Shown piece by piece: positions 12,301-27,300 of a DNA stretch of 64,000 bases. The notes under the pieces are model-generated. The model saw nothing but the letters and a program-made list of their open reading frames with translations. It did not search any database and was not told the DNA's origin. Positions within the stretch are counted from its first letter, which is position 1; each line of letters begins with the position of its first letter. The position numbers and the translations under genes are program-made. The stretch lies in contig NC_134026.1 in assembly GCF_964204645.1 (NCBI RefSeq), positions 16,944,650 to 17,008,649 on the forward strand, given 5' to 3'. This DNA comes from Tubulanus polymorphus (lineage: Eukaryota > Nemertea > Palaeonemertea > Tubulaniformes > Tubulanidae).

Positions 12301-15300
12301 TTCATTTTTTCAGTGTTTTCTGGGATTTATACTGCGCAGCACCAGAACGTAGGGACACATGTGATCATTCTAGTGAAGCTAAAGCATTTCATGATTATGT
12401 AAGTAATGGATAATGCGTACATTCTTTAATCTATGCATACGTTCTTTAATTTGCTTTAAAGTGTCTTATCACCAGGTGCACATATTGACTAGCCGAATTT
12501 GAAAATATCATCAGACAGAATTGATCAACGAATGAAAGTCACCCACTGACAAAATAGCCTCCAGCAGGTTTATACCCACCAACTCTGTTGTGGGTCAGGC
12601 ACTTGAGCCTGTCCAAGTCGTGATTTGATTGGTTGATGAATTATATTCATATTTCTAAGCCTTTCTGCCGTTCACATCAGACCTTATTGTCTCCATGATT
12701 ATTATTGAAATCAAATATTATTACATACAATTGAAATCAAATATTATTACATACAGTTTTCTGCCCATTCGGCAGATACCCTAGTATGTAATTCTCGTGA
12801 TTATCACGTCGCTCATTCAATATGGCCACCATGCTGGACATCGTTCACGACGCATTGTAGGAAAATTAATGTACTTATACACTGTTTTACTGTTGCTTAA
12901 TGCCAGTTTTTCCCGTCATCAAGTCCCACGTTTTAGACGGATTGGTGGTCTAAGGAGTCACAATATGGCCACCATGCTGGACATCGTTGATTTCTTGTTA
13001 CCGCTCTACAGACATTGAATAATGTGGGATTTCTTAAAAATCCGAAAGGTGTAATGGGATGGCCTATGGATTACACATTGAAAATCAGCTTTCTTGCTCA
13101 TTCGATATATGGCTGTCACAGCAGACATCTTGAATTTCTAGTTAGTGTCTTGATATTGGATTTATGCATGTATCTACCCTAGACACACTTGCCAGCCAAA
13201 TTATATTCAAGATAGCCGACCAGCAGCCATTATAACCTGCAATGAAGTGCAGTGATATAGGCCTACTGGAGTCAACCCATCTGTGGCCTGTCAATGGACA
13301 CAAGAATAAACAAACACGAACAAAATGGCGGTCTTTCTCGCCAATTTAAAGCTCAATTTTCGATAGTATTCATCAATCCTTCAAAACAGTATAAAATGGA
13401 TATAAAAATGATGATTTATCTGGACTGCACGAAATTAAACAAAATATCCCAAAAAGATCGTGGACAATAGAAAATAAATAGACTTTAGCAATCTTTTGTT
13501 ACCACGATCAAATGCAAAATTGTTGTTCTTGACATGCTTTATCAGGGTGGTCACTTACCTGGAAAATCAGGGAAAATTCCGCTAAGAATCAGGGAATTTA
13601 ATTTGAGATTGCTAGATAAAATCAAATAGTTTGTGTCTAGACGTCTTACGTACATGTTTGACTGTTAATTGATTGGATCCTTAGCTTATCAAGTCATGCA
13701 AAATAACTTAAATGTCAGAGAAAAGCAAGTCATTGACTGTCAATGAATGTTGCCATCTTGTCTATGATAATGGTAAGTTTCAAGGTAATTTGGTTTTTGT
13801 GGGGGTGTTGAATAGCGGAATAACATGGTATTTCCATATTTTTTGGTACCTAGGCATTTTTTTCTTTCATTGGCTGTGACAATTTTTGTAGTGATCAGAT
13901 TCATGTGAAAAATGGGGGAAAATGAATATTCATGTGAAAAATGTGTAAATTTGGGAAAATGAAAGAAATGGGATTAGAGGAGTAGTCAAATCCTGGTTAT
14001 CTTCCATTTATCCCCATTCTCGGCTACTGCCAAGTTCCGAATTGATAAATGCTAAACGTCATATCCGCCATGCGCCACACAATTTTCTGAACCAATCTTA
14101 GTTCATTCTCGTTCGATTATCCACCAATGAAAATATTTAACACATGTATACGAAGTACAAATTTACTCATGGGCAACAATTGGGCAACATATATATTGAT
14201 TATTTTATGTAAGGCAGAGTTCAATAAAACAGTTTATCTATACTATCTATAACTATAAAGCAGAAGGGATGGTATTTACTGCGACGCATTGTTGGGAAAT
14301 TAATGTATGTTCTCATACATTGTTTTACTGTTGCTTAATGCCAGTTTTTCACATCATCAAGTCCCACGTTTTAGACGGATTGGTGGTCCAAAAGGTCACA
14401 ATATTCATTTTAAAGGTAGGGGCACACAGCTAACTTTTTCGTCCGATTACGGCAAATTTATAAATCGCCCGAAAAAATCACTCATGTGACCACTCACGGC
14501 GACGACAATTTCGTTGGCTGCTCCCCCCTGAAGTGGTTTTTAGCGTGGTTAGTGGTTTTTAGTTTGATGCGTACAGAAATATGAAACATGTTACTGAGGT
14601 ACTATTGATAAATGATTAATTCGAACATTTCCTTTCATATTTCGATTTAACTGAAAAAAATTTGATTTGTTACTGATAGCACTTTTCAGAGTTTTGCAGC
14701 CCTGAATATAAAATAATTGTAAGGAATTTACCTTACTACCAGAACTGGTATTTTTACCTTATATTTTTACACACAGCATATTTATCTCTTCCATTTCTAC
14801 TGTCATTTTTACCACTTTATAACCACCTACCATAATGCTTAATAATAATATAATGCTATAATAATACTAACGTCAATATATTACTTACCCCTTTAAGGGT
14901 TTCGTACAAGTTCGTACACCTCCTGGAATTCCTGGATTTACTGGAATTCGAATAAAATCAATTCCAGGACCTTGAATTCCTGGAATTTCAGGATCTTGGT
15001 CATCTAAAAATTTTCTAGTTATTATCGTGGTCAGTTTCGTTTTCAAAGTGTTGTTTGTGCCGGTATGATTTGTGATGTGCCTATACATTGTAAGTGTATA
15101 GAGCATCTGGCTCAAGTCTTCATAATTAGGCAATTAGTAGTCACCATTATTCATAGCTAGTAAATTGTGGACACTTAATGTTCTAAAAAATAAAGGTATT
15201 CCTTAATTGTATCTCTGTAATTTAGATAATGACTGTAGACTCAAGTTGAGGACTACCACTGTTAAATTGATAAAGCTTGAATAGGTAAAATGAAAGAATC

Positions 15301-18300
15301 ATATCAGTGAAGTTAACCAGGGTTCCCTCATGTTTTAGCATGAAAGCCAGAGCACCTCTTTATCAAATATGTGGGTCCGCTTGGCCGTTCGATGTTGGGC
15401 AACACAGCCAAGTTAATGCGAACCATAAACATGGATAGGCCTACCCGATTTTGTACAGTGACATTGCAAGTGACATTGGTATTTCAAGACCAGAATCAAT
15501 AGTCGCCATCACACGGAGATGATTTGGCCAAATTCGGCCTGTGCCTAATCATAGAGAGCGCACTCACAAACCACTCACTCGATACTAAACAATTTTCAAA
15601 AAAAGCAAAGTGGATCATTTTCCAGTGCCAGTTGCAATTCAAATGCAATGATTTGTCCCGTGTTAAAATTTGGCTTGAACCTGGTCTGACGTTTTTGGCC
15701 TAACAATCTGAAGCCCTTATGACACCCAAGCGAACAGTTGTTCCTGGCCAAATTTGGCACAAAAAGGCTCGTGTGATCGCGGCTATAGATAGGCCTTAGT
15801 TTACCAACATTTTGCTTGACATGACACAGGAATTCCAGTTGCCCTGAAGTGTACAAACCCTGCATTATGACCAATCAGACTTCATTTTTCAATTCGGTTA
15901 AAACATTCAAAATCTAAGTATTTTAGTTTGTTTTATTTCCTTTTGTCATGGTTCATTGAAGATAATTTTAAAAAGCTATCAAATAGATTATTCTGGCAAC
16001 CAATCTTTGCTGATTGAAAAAAGGACACAGGGTGTACAGGTAAGAATGTTCATCAATGAATTGTTTCTCTTTCTCTTTGAGACCATCATTGATTCTGTTG
16101 CAGGCTCAATATCTGATTAAGTTTGTACTACATGCTATGGAAGGAGATCTTAACTGTCATCTGATATGCTAAAATTTCGTCTCATTACTGAAAAACCAAT
16201 TTGAAAGTGTAGACCGCATAGAATAGGACAAGGAATGCTCATTTTGTGCCTGAATCAGATACATAATTCAGTAGAAATATGTACTTTTCTCACCAATTAA
16301 TGTATAATGCTTCATCTGGGAAGGACCTCCGAAAATTGGAAGGCGGGGTCTAAAAGAAAAGGTGGGGCATTTTTAGGATAAAGTAGCCAAATGTCCCACC
16401 TTTTCTTTAAGACCCCCGATTTTCGGAGGTCCTTCCCAGATGAAGCATTATACATTACTTCGTGAGAAAAGAAATAAGCAGGGGGCTACCTTCAAGGTTG
16501 AAATTTCTGAAAGAATCCATCCGAAAAGATGCAATCTAGAGGATGCAACCTGAGAAGGCAGGTATCAGGACCTCCAAAACCACCCCCTAAATCTACCCTT
16601 GTTTATGCTCATATGCCCTGAAATTTTCAACTTGACGAGTTAGTCGTGATGTCATGTCATACACTGTCAGTCATACAAGCACATTGACTACTGTCACGTG
16701 GTCAGAAGAGTCTACACTGCTGTGATGACATTTGGAGCACAAGAATTGTATATGCAAATAGGGAATGATGGGCTAATAGTTGCCATGGTGACATAGAAAT
16801 TGGTTGTCATATTTATAGTGTCCTGGTAATATCTTATAAACACGTTTATTGTGTAGGAGCTTGGTCCCTTATTTTTTGGATTTCTAAATTGCAGTTGTCC
16901 GATTGTGTTAAATGCTACTATGATTTGCATGTTGGTTCAGTGTCTATTGATTAGCTGTATCAATTTATTGATCCCTTACTGCACTACCAGCCACTTCACT
17001 TTGCTGCTCTAGTTACTTATACCCCTATATTTAATGTATTTGAATGCATTTAGATGTATAACTTCTGAAAAAGGCTAAATCCATTAAGATTTTGGTCCTA
17101 AAATTATGATAGAATTAGTTCCAGGGGAATAAAGTATAAATGAATTAGGCCTATATCAGGAATGATTTAAACGTATTGAACAATGAAGGTCATTAACCTT
17201 TTTAAGTGGCCATAGCCTAAATGTTCCTTTTGTTTTTTTTCAGGGTTTTGTTAATTCAGGGTATGCAGTAAATGGTATAGCACATGTAAGTTAATATTTT
17301 AATGTTGCATCTCTTCCTTCCTCATGTCATACTTACTAACTATAACTAAATTTAGACCTGGGTTAAGCATTTGTGTGAATTGATTTTAGAATTTTGATAG
17401 ATTTATCAGTTCATCATTTGCTCATCATTAAGAAGTTGCAAACCTAAAATCATCATTTCTAGTGGAATCAAATCAAATTTTTGTAGAACCTGGACCATCC
17501 AGCTAGTTTCAACTACTCTTTAATGGCCCGGTTTAGGTGGTTTCATGGTTAATTAGTTGATTAGATGTTTGCTTTCTATTCTTGTTAAAGAGTGGAATTT
17601 CTAGGACTTATGTACAGTTGATAGTTTGGGTGAATCAGGTAGCTATTTAAACATGATGCCTGCAGGAGACTGTTTGTCTGTAATGATCAATAAGCCTGCA
17701 GCAATAGAGCACAGTTATTTAACTGAGATTCTATGTGGTGAGAAGGATAAAATCAATTCCCTTATGAAGTAACAATGTTGAATTGCTATGTACCTGTCTC
17801 CCCTTGCACTGCATCAGGCTGAAAGATCAGCTCTCCCTTGCTATATTAGACGATGATGATGACTGGGGGTTTGGTTCATAGTACAGTAAATGGGGTGGAA
17901 GTACTTGACTGGATAGTCCATGAATTTTCAATGAGACCCTATGAAGATCCAGTGGTCTGAAAATGAAATTGCCAATTTTGGATTAACTAAAGTGGTTTTG
18001 AAGTAACTTCTTTCATCTCACCCCTACCGCTAGAAACTAAGAATCTCAACTCAAAAAAAAAACTTCCAAAATTCAACTGTTTGGTGAAAAAGTTTTTTTC
18101 TTACTTGTTCCATTTGGATAGACTGATGTCGTATCTACAGGGAGGACAGATTTCTCTACTATCCTGGCACTTTTAATGATACTATACGTGTAATTGTGTT
18201 ATTTATTATTTCATTTACTATCCTAAAATGTATTGTTTGATATTAAGCCTATATGAGATAGCTTGAAAAATTTTGGACATTGTTTTTTCTTCACTTTTCA

Positions 18301-21300
18301 TTCTTAAGCTATTACTGAATATTGTCACAAATGATTTTGTCATATTTAACATGACTAATTATTAATGTACAGTATAACTCGTTTTATTCGGACCGGTTTT
18401 ATTCAGATTTTTGCTTAATTGGACTAAAATTCCCGTCCCCTCTAGGTCATCTCTATTCAAATGAGAGAACATAATTCGGATTTAGTTTAATTCAAACAAA
18501 ATTTAGTAGTCCCAAATGATCCGAATTGAGTGAGTTGTACTGTAGGGCCTACCATATAAAATGTTAAAAGAATTTGGCCATATGTTAGCGAAGCTATCTT
18601 TATTTGATATCTTAATGATTAAAGTTGAAGGAAGTGATTTTGATGATGTTACTGTATGTGTGGAGTAGACTGGTTGCCCAACACTGTCTGATACTGGTCC
18701 AGAACATTCCTGGTTTGATTGGTTGCTATAGCAACCCAATGCCAATTATTTTGTTCTTTCCGCGGCTGCTATCTCCATCACTGGCACCATCCCTGCCACT
18801 GGATACTGAGTGAAAACAGTTCATATAAACAAACAAAAGATGGCCAGTAGTTCTGCCCATGTTTGGAAAGTTTAACACTCTTTCATGTGTTATTTCATAT
18901 TACTTAACAGTGAGGAAATGTGTCATACAGGCTAATGCTTATGATTCTGATGGATTTTGCTTAACTTTTCTTGCAGAATGCGCCTGCGCCAAGTCCGTTA
19001 GGTCAAATGCCTCCACAAGATGGATTGGGAGGTGGTCCGATGCCTCCAGCTTTTTTTCCGGTTAGTATTAAACGATGGGAAGGGCGCCTATGAAATGTCC
19101 TAATCCTTTAATGGGTTGATACGCTTGTATTTTACTCGCTGCATTCAGTTTTATAGCTGCTCATTTGTAGAGCAGAGCTTTAGCTGTACTTTAACTCTCT
19201 ATATCAAGATACATATAATGCAGCATCGTTAAGGGAAATAAGGGGCCATTCTCTTTCTTAGTCGGCTATTCTCACCCTGACTTGCTGTACTAAAATTGAG
19301 TACACTATAGGCCCTATTACAAATTGTTCAAGCCAATATTTCACTGATCTACTATTAACAGGCATTTGCATATATAGTACGCCTTGACATTTTAGCGCTT
19401 TTGGGTGCAGAGGGAGATTTGAGAAGTTTTTATTCATATAGGCTTATCTTTTACTTGGTGATCATGTTGGCCTTTGACTTATAGAATCTAGAATCTAAGC
19501 TTATTACTATCAGAGGCTAGTGATATCTACGAGCAATCATCTCAACGACAGCTCAATCATCTCAACGATTGCTCATAGGTGATATAAACCAGCAAGTGGG
19601 CAACATTTACTATAGACGCTGTTGAGTAGATGTATTCTAAAAACATTTTTTTTGTCCCAAAACTGTCATTACAACAGTTATTCTTGGTTCCGGTGTCACT
19701 TTGGCTTTTTAGTCGGTACTGCAGGGTAATTTGGAAAGACGGTAGCTTAAGTATTAAGAAGTTGACAAAATTGATGTGTTGCTTTTGAAGTGTTTTTAGC
19801 AGCCAGCAGATTTGAACCCCGCCTGTCACTAGGCACTGATAATGAATTGTCATATCCTGCTGAGCTGCTGAGGTTGCTCACGTTGTTAGCAACTTTATCG
19901 AATGTAGGCATTTGGCAATATGAAGAATTTGAACTGAAATATGATCATATTATTGGGGTTTCCATCTTTGTCGCTTTATATCGAAATAGTCAAATTTACC
20001 ATAGAACTCTAAAGAATTTACCTATTACCTATGTATGTTTATTGAGCACATGCTGTAAAATCATCTACACATAGTCACATTGAACCATGCTTCTGCATTA
20101 CATAGGCCTATAACAGCTGTGTCAGTCTGTCCACCCCTACAAATTTGTATTATCAATGTTTAAGTTTGATCACTTAATATGATCCCTGAATGCACAGGCA
20201 CCTGGTTCACCCAATATCCATATATATTAGGAAACTCGCCTTTATATCACCATATATGGCTATAACACCATATATGGCTATAAATCTGAATTATAACAGT
20301 AAAACCCACTTAATCTGGATCAGTCCCAGATAATCTGTCCCAGAGATAAAAATATAAGTACGATAGGTCAAAATACCAGAAGGAAATATGCATAGAATCG
20401 ATTGCTAAATATCGCGTGTAGTAGAATATTCAGGAATGGTTTTGCTATGATCTAATTTATGATGGCAAGCAGCTGTGTGTAATTTGGTGATTTAATACAT
20501 GTACATAACAATAAAAAAGAATCTCAATTTGATGTATTCAATGAAACTTGATTATCTTATGAACTATTCATTTGATTTGAGAAAACTTTGTACAAGGCTC
20601 TATTGAAGAAACTTGCCCATGTAGACCTATGTTTTTTTAACTGGAAAAAGATGGTGACTGTGCATTCACTTTTAAACCCACTTGGGACAGTTCACTTTTC
20701 ATCCGTTTGTCGCTAGTAAAATGGAATCCAGTTAATTTGGGATGAAATTGAAGACGCTTCAATGAATTGTCCTGAGATTTAGATTATATGTGTATCTACC
20801 CTCGACGCATTTTTAGTCCAATAATGGGGAACCGGCACACCAGCCATCCTATCAGATGGCGCCACTGAGATTTCAGACGCACTCGATCAAATTTAGTTCA
20901 TTTTCAAGTAACTTTGATCTCAATTTTCGGGCTTCCAATCCAAAGATTGGGAATGGGAAAATCACACATCGAGGTAAACTCTGATTAGTCTGTAGAGTTC
21001 GTTCGTGCCACGATTTTCATATATCATGCATAGAATTTGAGAAATTATTATTAGATTTTAATCGAGTTTGAGAAGAAATCCAGCGTCGACGTCATATTGT
21101 ACACTAGCGAACCTGGCGATTATGGCGGAATTCCACTTGCCACAGTAGCGTTACTGCTACCCCATTGGTCTGATCCGACTCAAGGGTGCCGACTGCAGCC
21201 ATTGTTGTTTACCAAAATCGACACTTTTTACGCATTTATGAAGTTTCCCTTTGAAAATTTTGGAGTTAGACCAATTTCATTGATGTCTATCCATGCCCAT

Positions 21301-24300
21301 CATGAACCCCATCATCAAAAGGAAAATTGCCTCATTCGGACACAAGATGGCAGTGACCTTTTGTCTTAGACCAGTAGCTTACTAACGGTTTGCCAGCCAT
21401 TTGTTATTGAAATTCGAATGATAAGTAGGCCTATACTTTATGAAGGGATATCATATCAGAGGGGTATTTCAGCCCGTTAATTTAAAAACTGTCTTAGTCT
21501 CAGTAGTCCTCATGCATAGATATGTATAGGTGAGTTTTAAGACCATTGATTTCTGTATTCACCTGGGGCATTGAATTGGGGAATAGATAACAAGGTATTT
21601 ACAGCACTTTTTGCCAGCTCTACCTCACGACTGTGGTGAGTTTCGAAACTAATGTACTACTGTATCTGTCCAGTGGTGTTGATTATTGAATCATCAGATT
21701 GTCAGACATTTCTCCAAGTGGGCATGGTGTCCCTAAACCCCTAGTTAATTGATTTCAAAAAAGAATTCACTCATTGGTGACACTTTCATTAGTTGTTCCA
21801 AGTATCTTTCAAGCTTGCTTGACTCGATAATGGGGAAAAATTTTTCCCGAATATGTACGAAATATCGCTCGAAATGGGAAGTTACTCTTGACTGTATTTG
21901 TTCTCAGAGGGGCATTGAATATTGAAATGGTCGGATTGTCAAGCACCTCAATGTGAGTAGTGTCCCTGGCCCCCTAATTATATTGCCTGCCATTAATGTT
22001 TAACAGATAATCATTTACGACATTGTAGGTCAGCATCATCAGGTGTGGATGATGGCATGACTATAGAATAATTAACATCAATGCCACTTGGTGTGTCATG
22101 GGGATATCACTATTAAAATTGAACACTTGAAAAAAAAATATCTGGATTAGAAAATCAAAAACTTGCCTATGGCATTTTACCTCTGGCATAATTACCTGGA
22201 TTCTATTAAAAAAATGTTAGCAATATTGAACAATGGATTAAACTTTTATCGATTCATATCTTGAAGAATTATCATTGAAAAGTACAATAATATTACATAG
22301 ATGAAAAGAGAGTTGCACCATCTATGTTATTTATTTTTCAATATAAACCACATGTGCATATGTATGTTGGCTGTTTATTAAATATACGTATATATTTAGT
22401 AAAGTGTTCGTTATTGGAATGTTTAGCTCACAATGTTGATTTTATTTTGATACGTTTACGTGTTTCCTCTAAGTCTTTCACAATTTAAGTTTCGTGGATG
22501 TGATGACAATAAACTCTATTTTGACACGATATGTCTAGTCATCGGTCCTCAATGTGAAGGTTAATTTGATGGAGTGAATACAATTGAACCCTGCTCTGAT
22601 AAAAGAATTTATTGGAACATATGGACATGAAATCAGAAATTTTGTTCGATTCAAAGTTAAATTTATCTATTTGAGATCTGGTACTGTTAAGCGGACACCA
22701 ATAACAGAAAAACTAAATTTCATTTTACAATAAAAGTTTTGCTGGTAATTACTCAACACTAAATTGGTTAAACTTATCATTAATTGTAAATGATTTTATG
22801 ATGAAATATGTGCTTGGGACAAAATAACATGTTATACGGATATGAAGAAACTGATCTTCTGTAATGTTTCTTTTAACTAGGTTCTACTGTACTTAGGCAT
22901 TACTTAACTTTTTATAAGAAGTGAGAATGTTAACTTTTCAAAGCTTAATCATCAAAATGAGGTGATCACCCACATATCGGGTTATTCAAATTTTTTGTTC
23001 ATTATGTGATGAACCTTTACCTATTTGGCTAACTCGCTTACTATATAATAGCTGTCTGCAAATTACAACATTATCAGTAGAAGAAATATGTCCTTTCTGA
23101 TCCACAAATAGGTTTTATGGAATCACTTCTATTCTGATTGAAATCACTCATTTTATGTTTCACTTATTATACATTATGCATATTGATTGATGAATGTTAT
23201 GCCTATGTGCTGCCTTGTTCCTCCAATAGCCACCAGGGTCACAACAGTCACCCCATCCTCCACCGACACCACACAATCAAATGATGCCACAGAATCAAGT
23301 GAGTATTTCTCTAATAGTAAAAGGAGACATTTAGTGAACCTGCCATGTATGCTTTTAAAAGTTGAAGTGATAATGTGATTCTAAAAAAGGGCTGCCTATC
23401 AAGTTAAATATTGAAGAGTTAATACCCTATGAAACTAGATATTGATAGTATGAATAAAAGTTTCAGTTATCCTACCAAATTATTTGTTAAACATATACTT
23501 GGCAGGTTTGCTATAAATCGGGTTGGCCACTTAGATTGGAAGGCTTCCCCCCAGCCATAACTATATACGTTCATAGTATAGTCTTCATCTATACTGCACT
23601 GCACTGCACTGCACAGAAATCAATTGATTGCCCCCCAACCAGTTTTACCTAGCAATTCTACCTGCTATAATGTAACTGAACCTAACTATATACAGTTATA
23701 TCAGTGATTTTTTCCTGGTGATGAAATCAACAGGCGCCTACTATGTTGTAACTGTTTCGTACATTTGTTGTTTTGGAAAATATTGTAAATTCACACATGA
23801 TTAACAAAAGCCAAAAGGGAAAAATTCTATTGCAGTTATCAGGTGACAGTGGATGCTGGGGTGTTTGTGTCCTCACATTTTTCTTTTGAGAAATATTTTG
23901 CTGCATGGTTATGAAATGCTTTGTATACGTGCAACATGAAATTCTTGCCGTGGATTTTCTTTCATGGGTCTTACGAATTTTTATGTATTGTGTTTGCGTA
24001 TTATGTATGCTCATGTACGTACTATCGCATATTACAATTGTAAAACTATTCTACTTGCTGTTAGTTAAAAAGTCTCAGTGATAGTGTCTACATTACCCTG
24101 GGGCCAACCCTGCAAATTGTAGTGCTTAACTGTTTAGTTGCTTGTTTTATTATATTTACGTAACAGCCTAGAAGTAACTTAACTTAATTTTCATTAGGTT
24201 AAGTTTTATTAGGATCAAGTGTGTTGATCCTTATAGAATGGTTCCGAGAGTAACTTGTAATTGTAACCAATGGATATACAAAACTGATATTTTGTAAATA

Positions 24301-27300
24301 GGAGGGAAATAGGTTGATATGGCAAGTTTCGTCCATCAGCTCTAAGCCGTTTTTGAAGTGCTAGGAGGAAATGTGCAAAACTTCATTGAATTTTTCCCCA
24401 TTCTACTAATCGATGCTTGACATTGTTTCCTGACATCATAGGGAAAGCCCTTCAGAAGGGTATCACGTGGAAATCCCTCTAGGAGGGCTTTCCCAGTGAC
24501 ATCATTATTGAGAACTGTTCTACCATACACTTGTGACTCATAGGGAAAACCCATTACCATGTATATCATCAAAGTTGAACATGCTTACTACACAGTCTAC
24601 GATGATTTCATCTTCATCATCTGTTAATACATCACTGGAAATCCAAGAACAAATCCATTGTTGTGCTCAAAACTAAAATGTACTCAGTTGATCCTACTGG
24701 ACCCACGGTCCTGTATATCATTTAAAAAGTTGTGCTGTCATTCGTTTTAAGTTAACTTCTGAATATGTTTGCCGCTCATTCAGGACCACAATTACCAGAA
24801 TTTTTCGCACTGATATGACTAGGACACCTTCAGCCGCAGATTCTAAGCATGTATTTATCTATGCGACAGAATCCATGCTCGAAGAGAAGGATTGATAATG
24901 CGTGTGATGCACGGACAAAAAATGCGTTCAATTCGGACCGTGGTAGTAACTGCTTGTTTGGTACACATTTCTATTTCGTCTTATTGAAAAAAAAAATGAA
25001 AATGCTACGATCTCTGACAAATGCCAGACATGTTGTTAAGTTTCTTCTAGGCTGTACTGTTTGACATAGTGCTTACCTATGTATAATAAGGTTGATGGTG
25101 AACTAATTGAAATAATATTTTGTGCTTTCTTAGTAATAAATGCTCATCTTATCAATCAAATATTTTGATCCATCAACGTATCTGTGGACTAATGAGGCTG
25201 TTTATGAACAGATCATTTTCATTGAGTATTGAGCTTGATTTTTAAGCAGCCGATACTAGTTAAGCAGTTGATACTAATTCAGGCTATGCAGTAAGTCTCA
25301 GCTAAGTCATATCTCCTTTCGAACCAATGAAAATGTCGGACACAACTGCTTAAAACAGCCGCTCAAGACAGCTTTGAAGGTGGGCCTCGGTGCGATCTGT
25401 GATGCTTGCAATATGTGATGGAATCAGTTGTGACTGGTCTTTTAAGTGTGAGCAACTAGTCCATCAGTTAACCACAATAACCAGTCATGTGATTATTGAA
25501 ATGGTGCGGTGTATGTAACATAACTGAATGAGATATCCTCATAACACGGTTTATACATGTGTATTCATTGCATACCTATATCAGTATGTATATGATAATG
25601 AAATAAAGTGATTATATACTAGTGATTTTTCTGACTTAAAAAAAATTCTCAGTGAAATTTGATTGACATCATCACTAGTTCGCATACACTATATATCCTA
25701 TTGCTAAATTGGAGTTCGAACCGAGGGCACCGTAGTTAGAAAAAACGTATATGTTGCAGCGATCACAATTATGGTGATCATGTTAAATTGCTGAAGTTAG
25801 AACATTCGCAACTGCCCATTCTTGTATTTTTCTGGAAATTGCCAAAAATTGCATTGTAAGTAATCATTTGTGTTACAAGGCTGATCTAATCTCGGCTTAA
25901 ATAGTGTATACTTATCTGAAATATACAGCCTGGTAAGTCTCTGCCATGAAATGAAACCATGCCATAACCTGCACAAATCTTCACCAGATTCAATTATGGT
26001 GGCTATTCTGGTGGCTCTCATTTAATCTTCCAAGCCACTCAACTGACAAATTTTCATTTCGTCATAGAATCTTGATACAATGAGGTTGAAATCACTACAA
26101 AAGGTGATTACTTGACAAGGCTCATTACAGAATTGCATTTTTGTATAATTAATACAATTGGTACAATAAATGTATTTTCCTTTTTAGTGAATTGACCTGG
26201 GGGGAAAGAATATTGTTTTAATGGTGATTAAAGATAAAAATTCTTTTCTTAAGACATCAACGGAGAAGCCAGCTCTAAACTGATGATGCTGCCATCTGTC
26301 AAAAGAGAAATAATACTATTGAACTAATTATCCAACATCTTGCGTGTATCTATTTATCCATTGCCTAAAACTAGAAATAGTCTTTTTATACAGGGACTCT
26401 TAGAGTGCTTGGTTTATAAGCTTTCCTGATCTATCATTATATACAAGAATTGTTAAAACTTGTTATCAATACATTTTGTCATTTTCCATCGATCGATTAC
26501 CATTAACCCTTTCAGTACAATGTATAAATCGCGTGGTGGACTTAGCTAGTGCGCTGCACCTCTGTGTATCAATGTATTTGGTAATTAGTTTTTATCTTTA
26601 ATGAAAGATGGCAGGACCTTCAAACACTGTTAAACATTAGTAACGATACACCACAGCATGGTGTACTCGCAGTATTTCCATTAGGCCCGTGAGTCAATGC
26701 ACTGGAGTGGAATTTTCAAATTTTTAAAAATATCACCAGCACATTAAGGGTATTAATTAATCTGCACTGAAAGGGTTAATCAGTGTAGCAGTTATAACTT
26801 GTTAGTTTTGTTGTCTGATATTATGATTTTATTTTCTTGTAGCCCTTTATGTCTCCTAGATATAATAGTCCACGAGGACCAGTTAGAATGCCAAATCAAG
26901 GAGAATTTGATGTAAGTATTGTGGAAAATCACCTATAATAGCTACATAATTCACCTTTAAACCAGCATAGTATTTTTCAGCCTGTCTGATTTTGGACCAT
27001 GCGAGGGGAAAACTTTATAACTCAGTAGATATTAGGGATAGCCCCATAATAGTATATATCCTATGAAAGCTCTTTTCATGAGCTTTCGAATAAAACCAAG
27101 TTCATTACTACTGATGACCTTCTCAACTTGGGAATCTGACCGATGTGATATGTGGTTTTTATACCCCGCACTACATGCTAAATGTATGATATGTCACTTT
27201 CCTGCTTTGTTAGACATTATAGGCTGTCTGGTGTTGCCATCTGCTCACAGGAAAATGAGTTACAATGCTTCACAATACTTGACTATTCGATTCACTACAG

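Larger units (their letters stand above)
12399..17243 (+). other. Intron 4
   Basis: This 4.8-kb intron holds a 27-bp duplication (12705-12756), two family I repeat blocks, a diverged family A copy with an inserted CAGGGTGG element, a TCCTGGAATT minisatellite, a small inverted-repeat element at about 15508-15777 and a long hairpin at 16284-16471. 16472-17243 shows nothing further. Confidence 0.6.
19061..23229 (+). other. Intron 6
   Basis: This 4.2-kb intron holds a small tandem duplication of ccatatatggctataa (20251-20286), a possible pogo end at 20299 (CAGTAAAACCC...), a family A copy disrupted by a family E MITE, a second family A tail (about 21870-21982), and a possible opposite pogo end at about 22890 (ggttctactg). 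19061-20250 shows nothing. Confidence 0.55.
23299..26842 (+). other. Intron 7
   Basis: This 3.5-kb intron contains a (tgcac)n run at 23596-23614, the 56-bp foldback at 24440-24495 and a piggyBac-like element immediately before exon 8. The remainder is unexplained AT-rich DNA. Confidence 0.6.

Noticed and set aside
14885-15133. Collagen-like Pro-Gly peptide on the minus strand
   Set aside because: No continuous Gly-X-Y register; it derives from a TCCTGGAATT minisatellite with both orientations of the motif.
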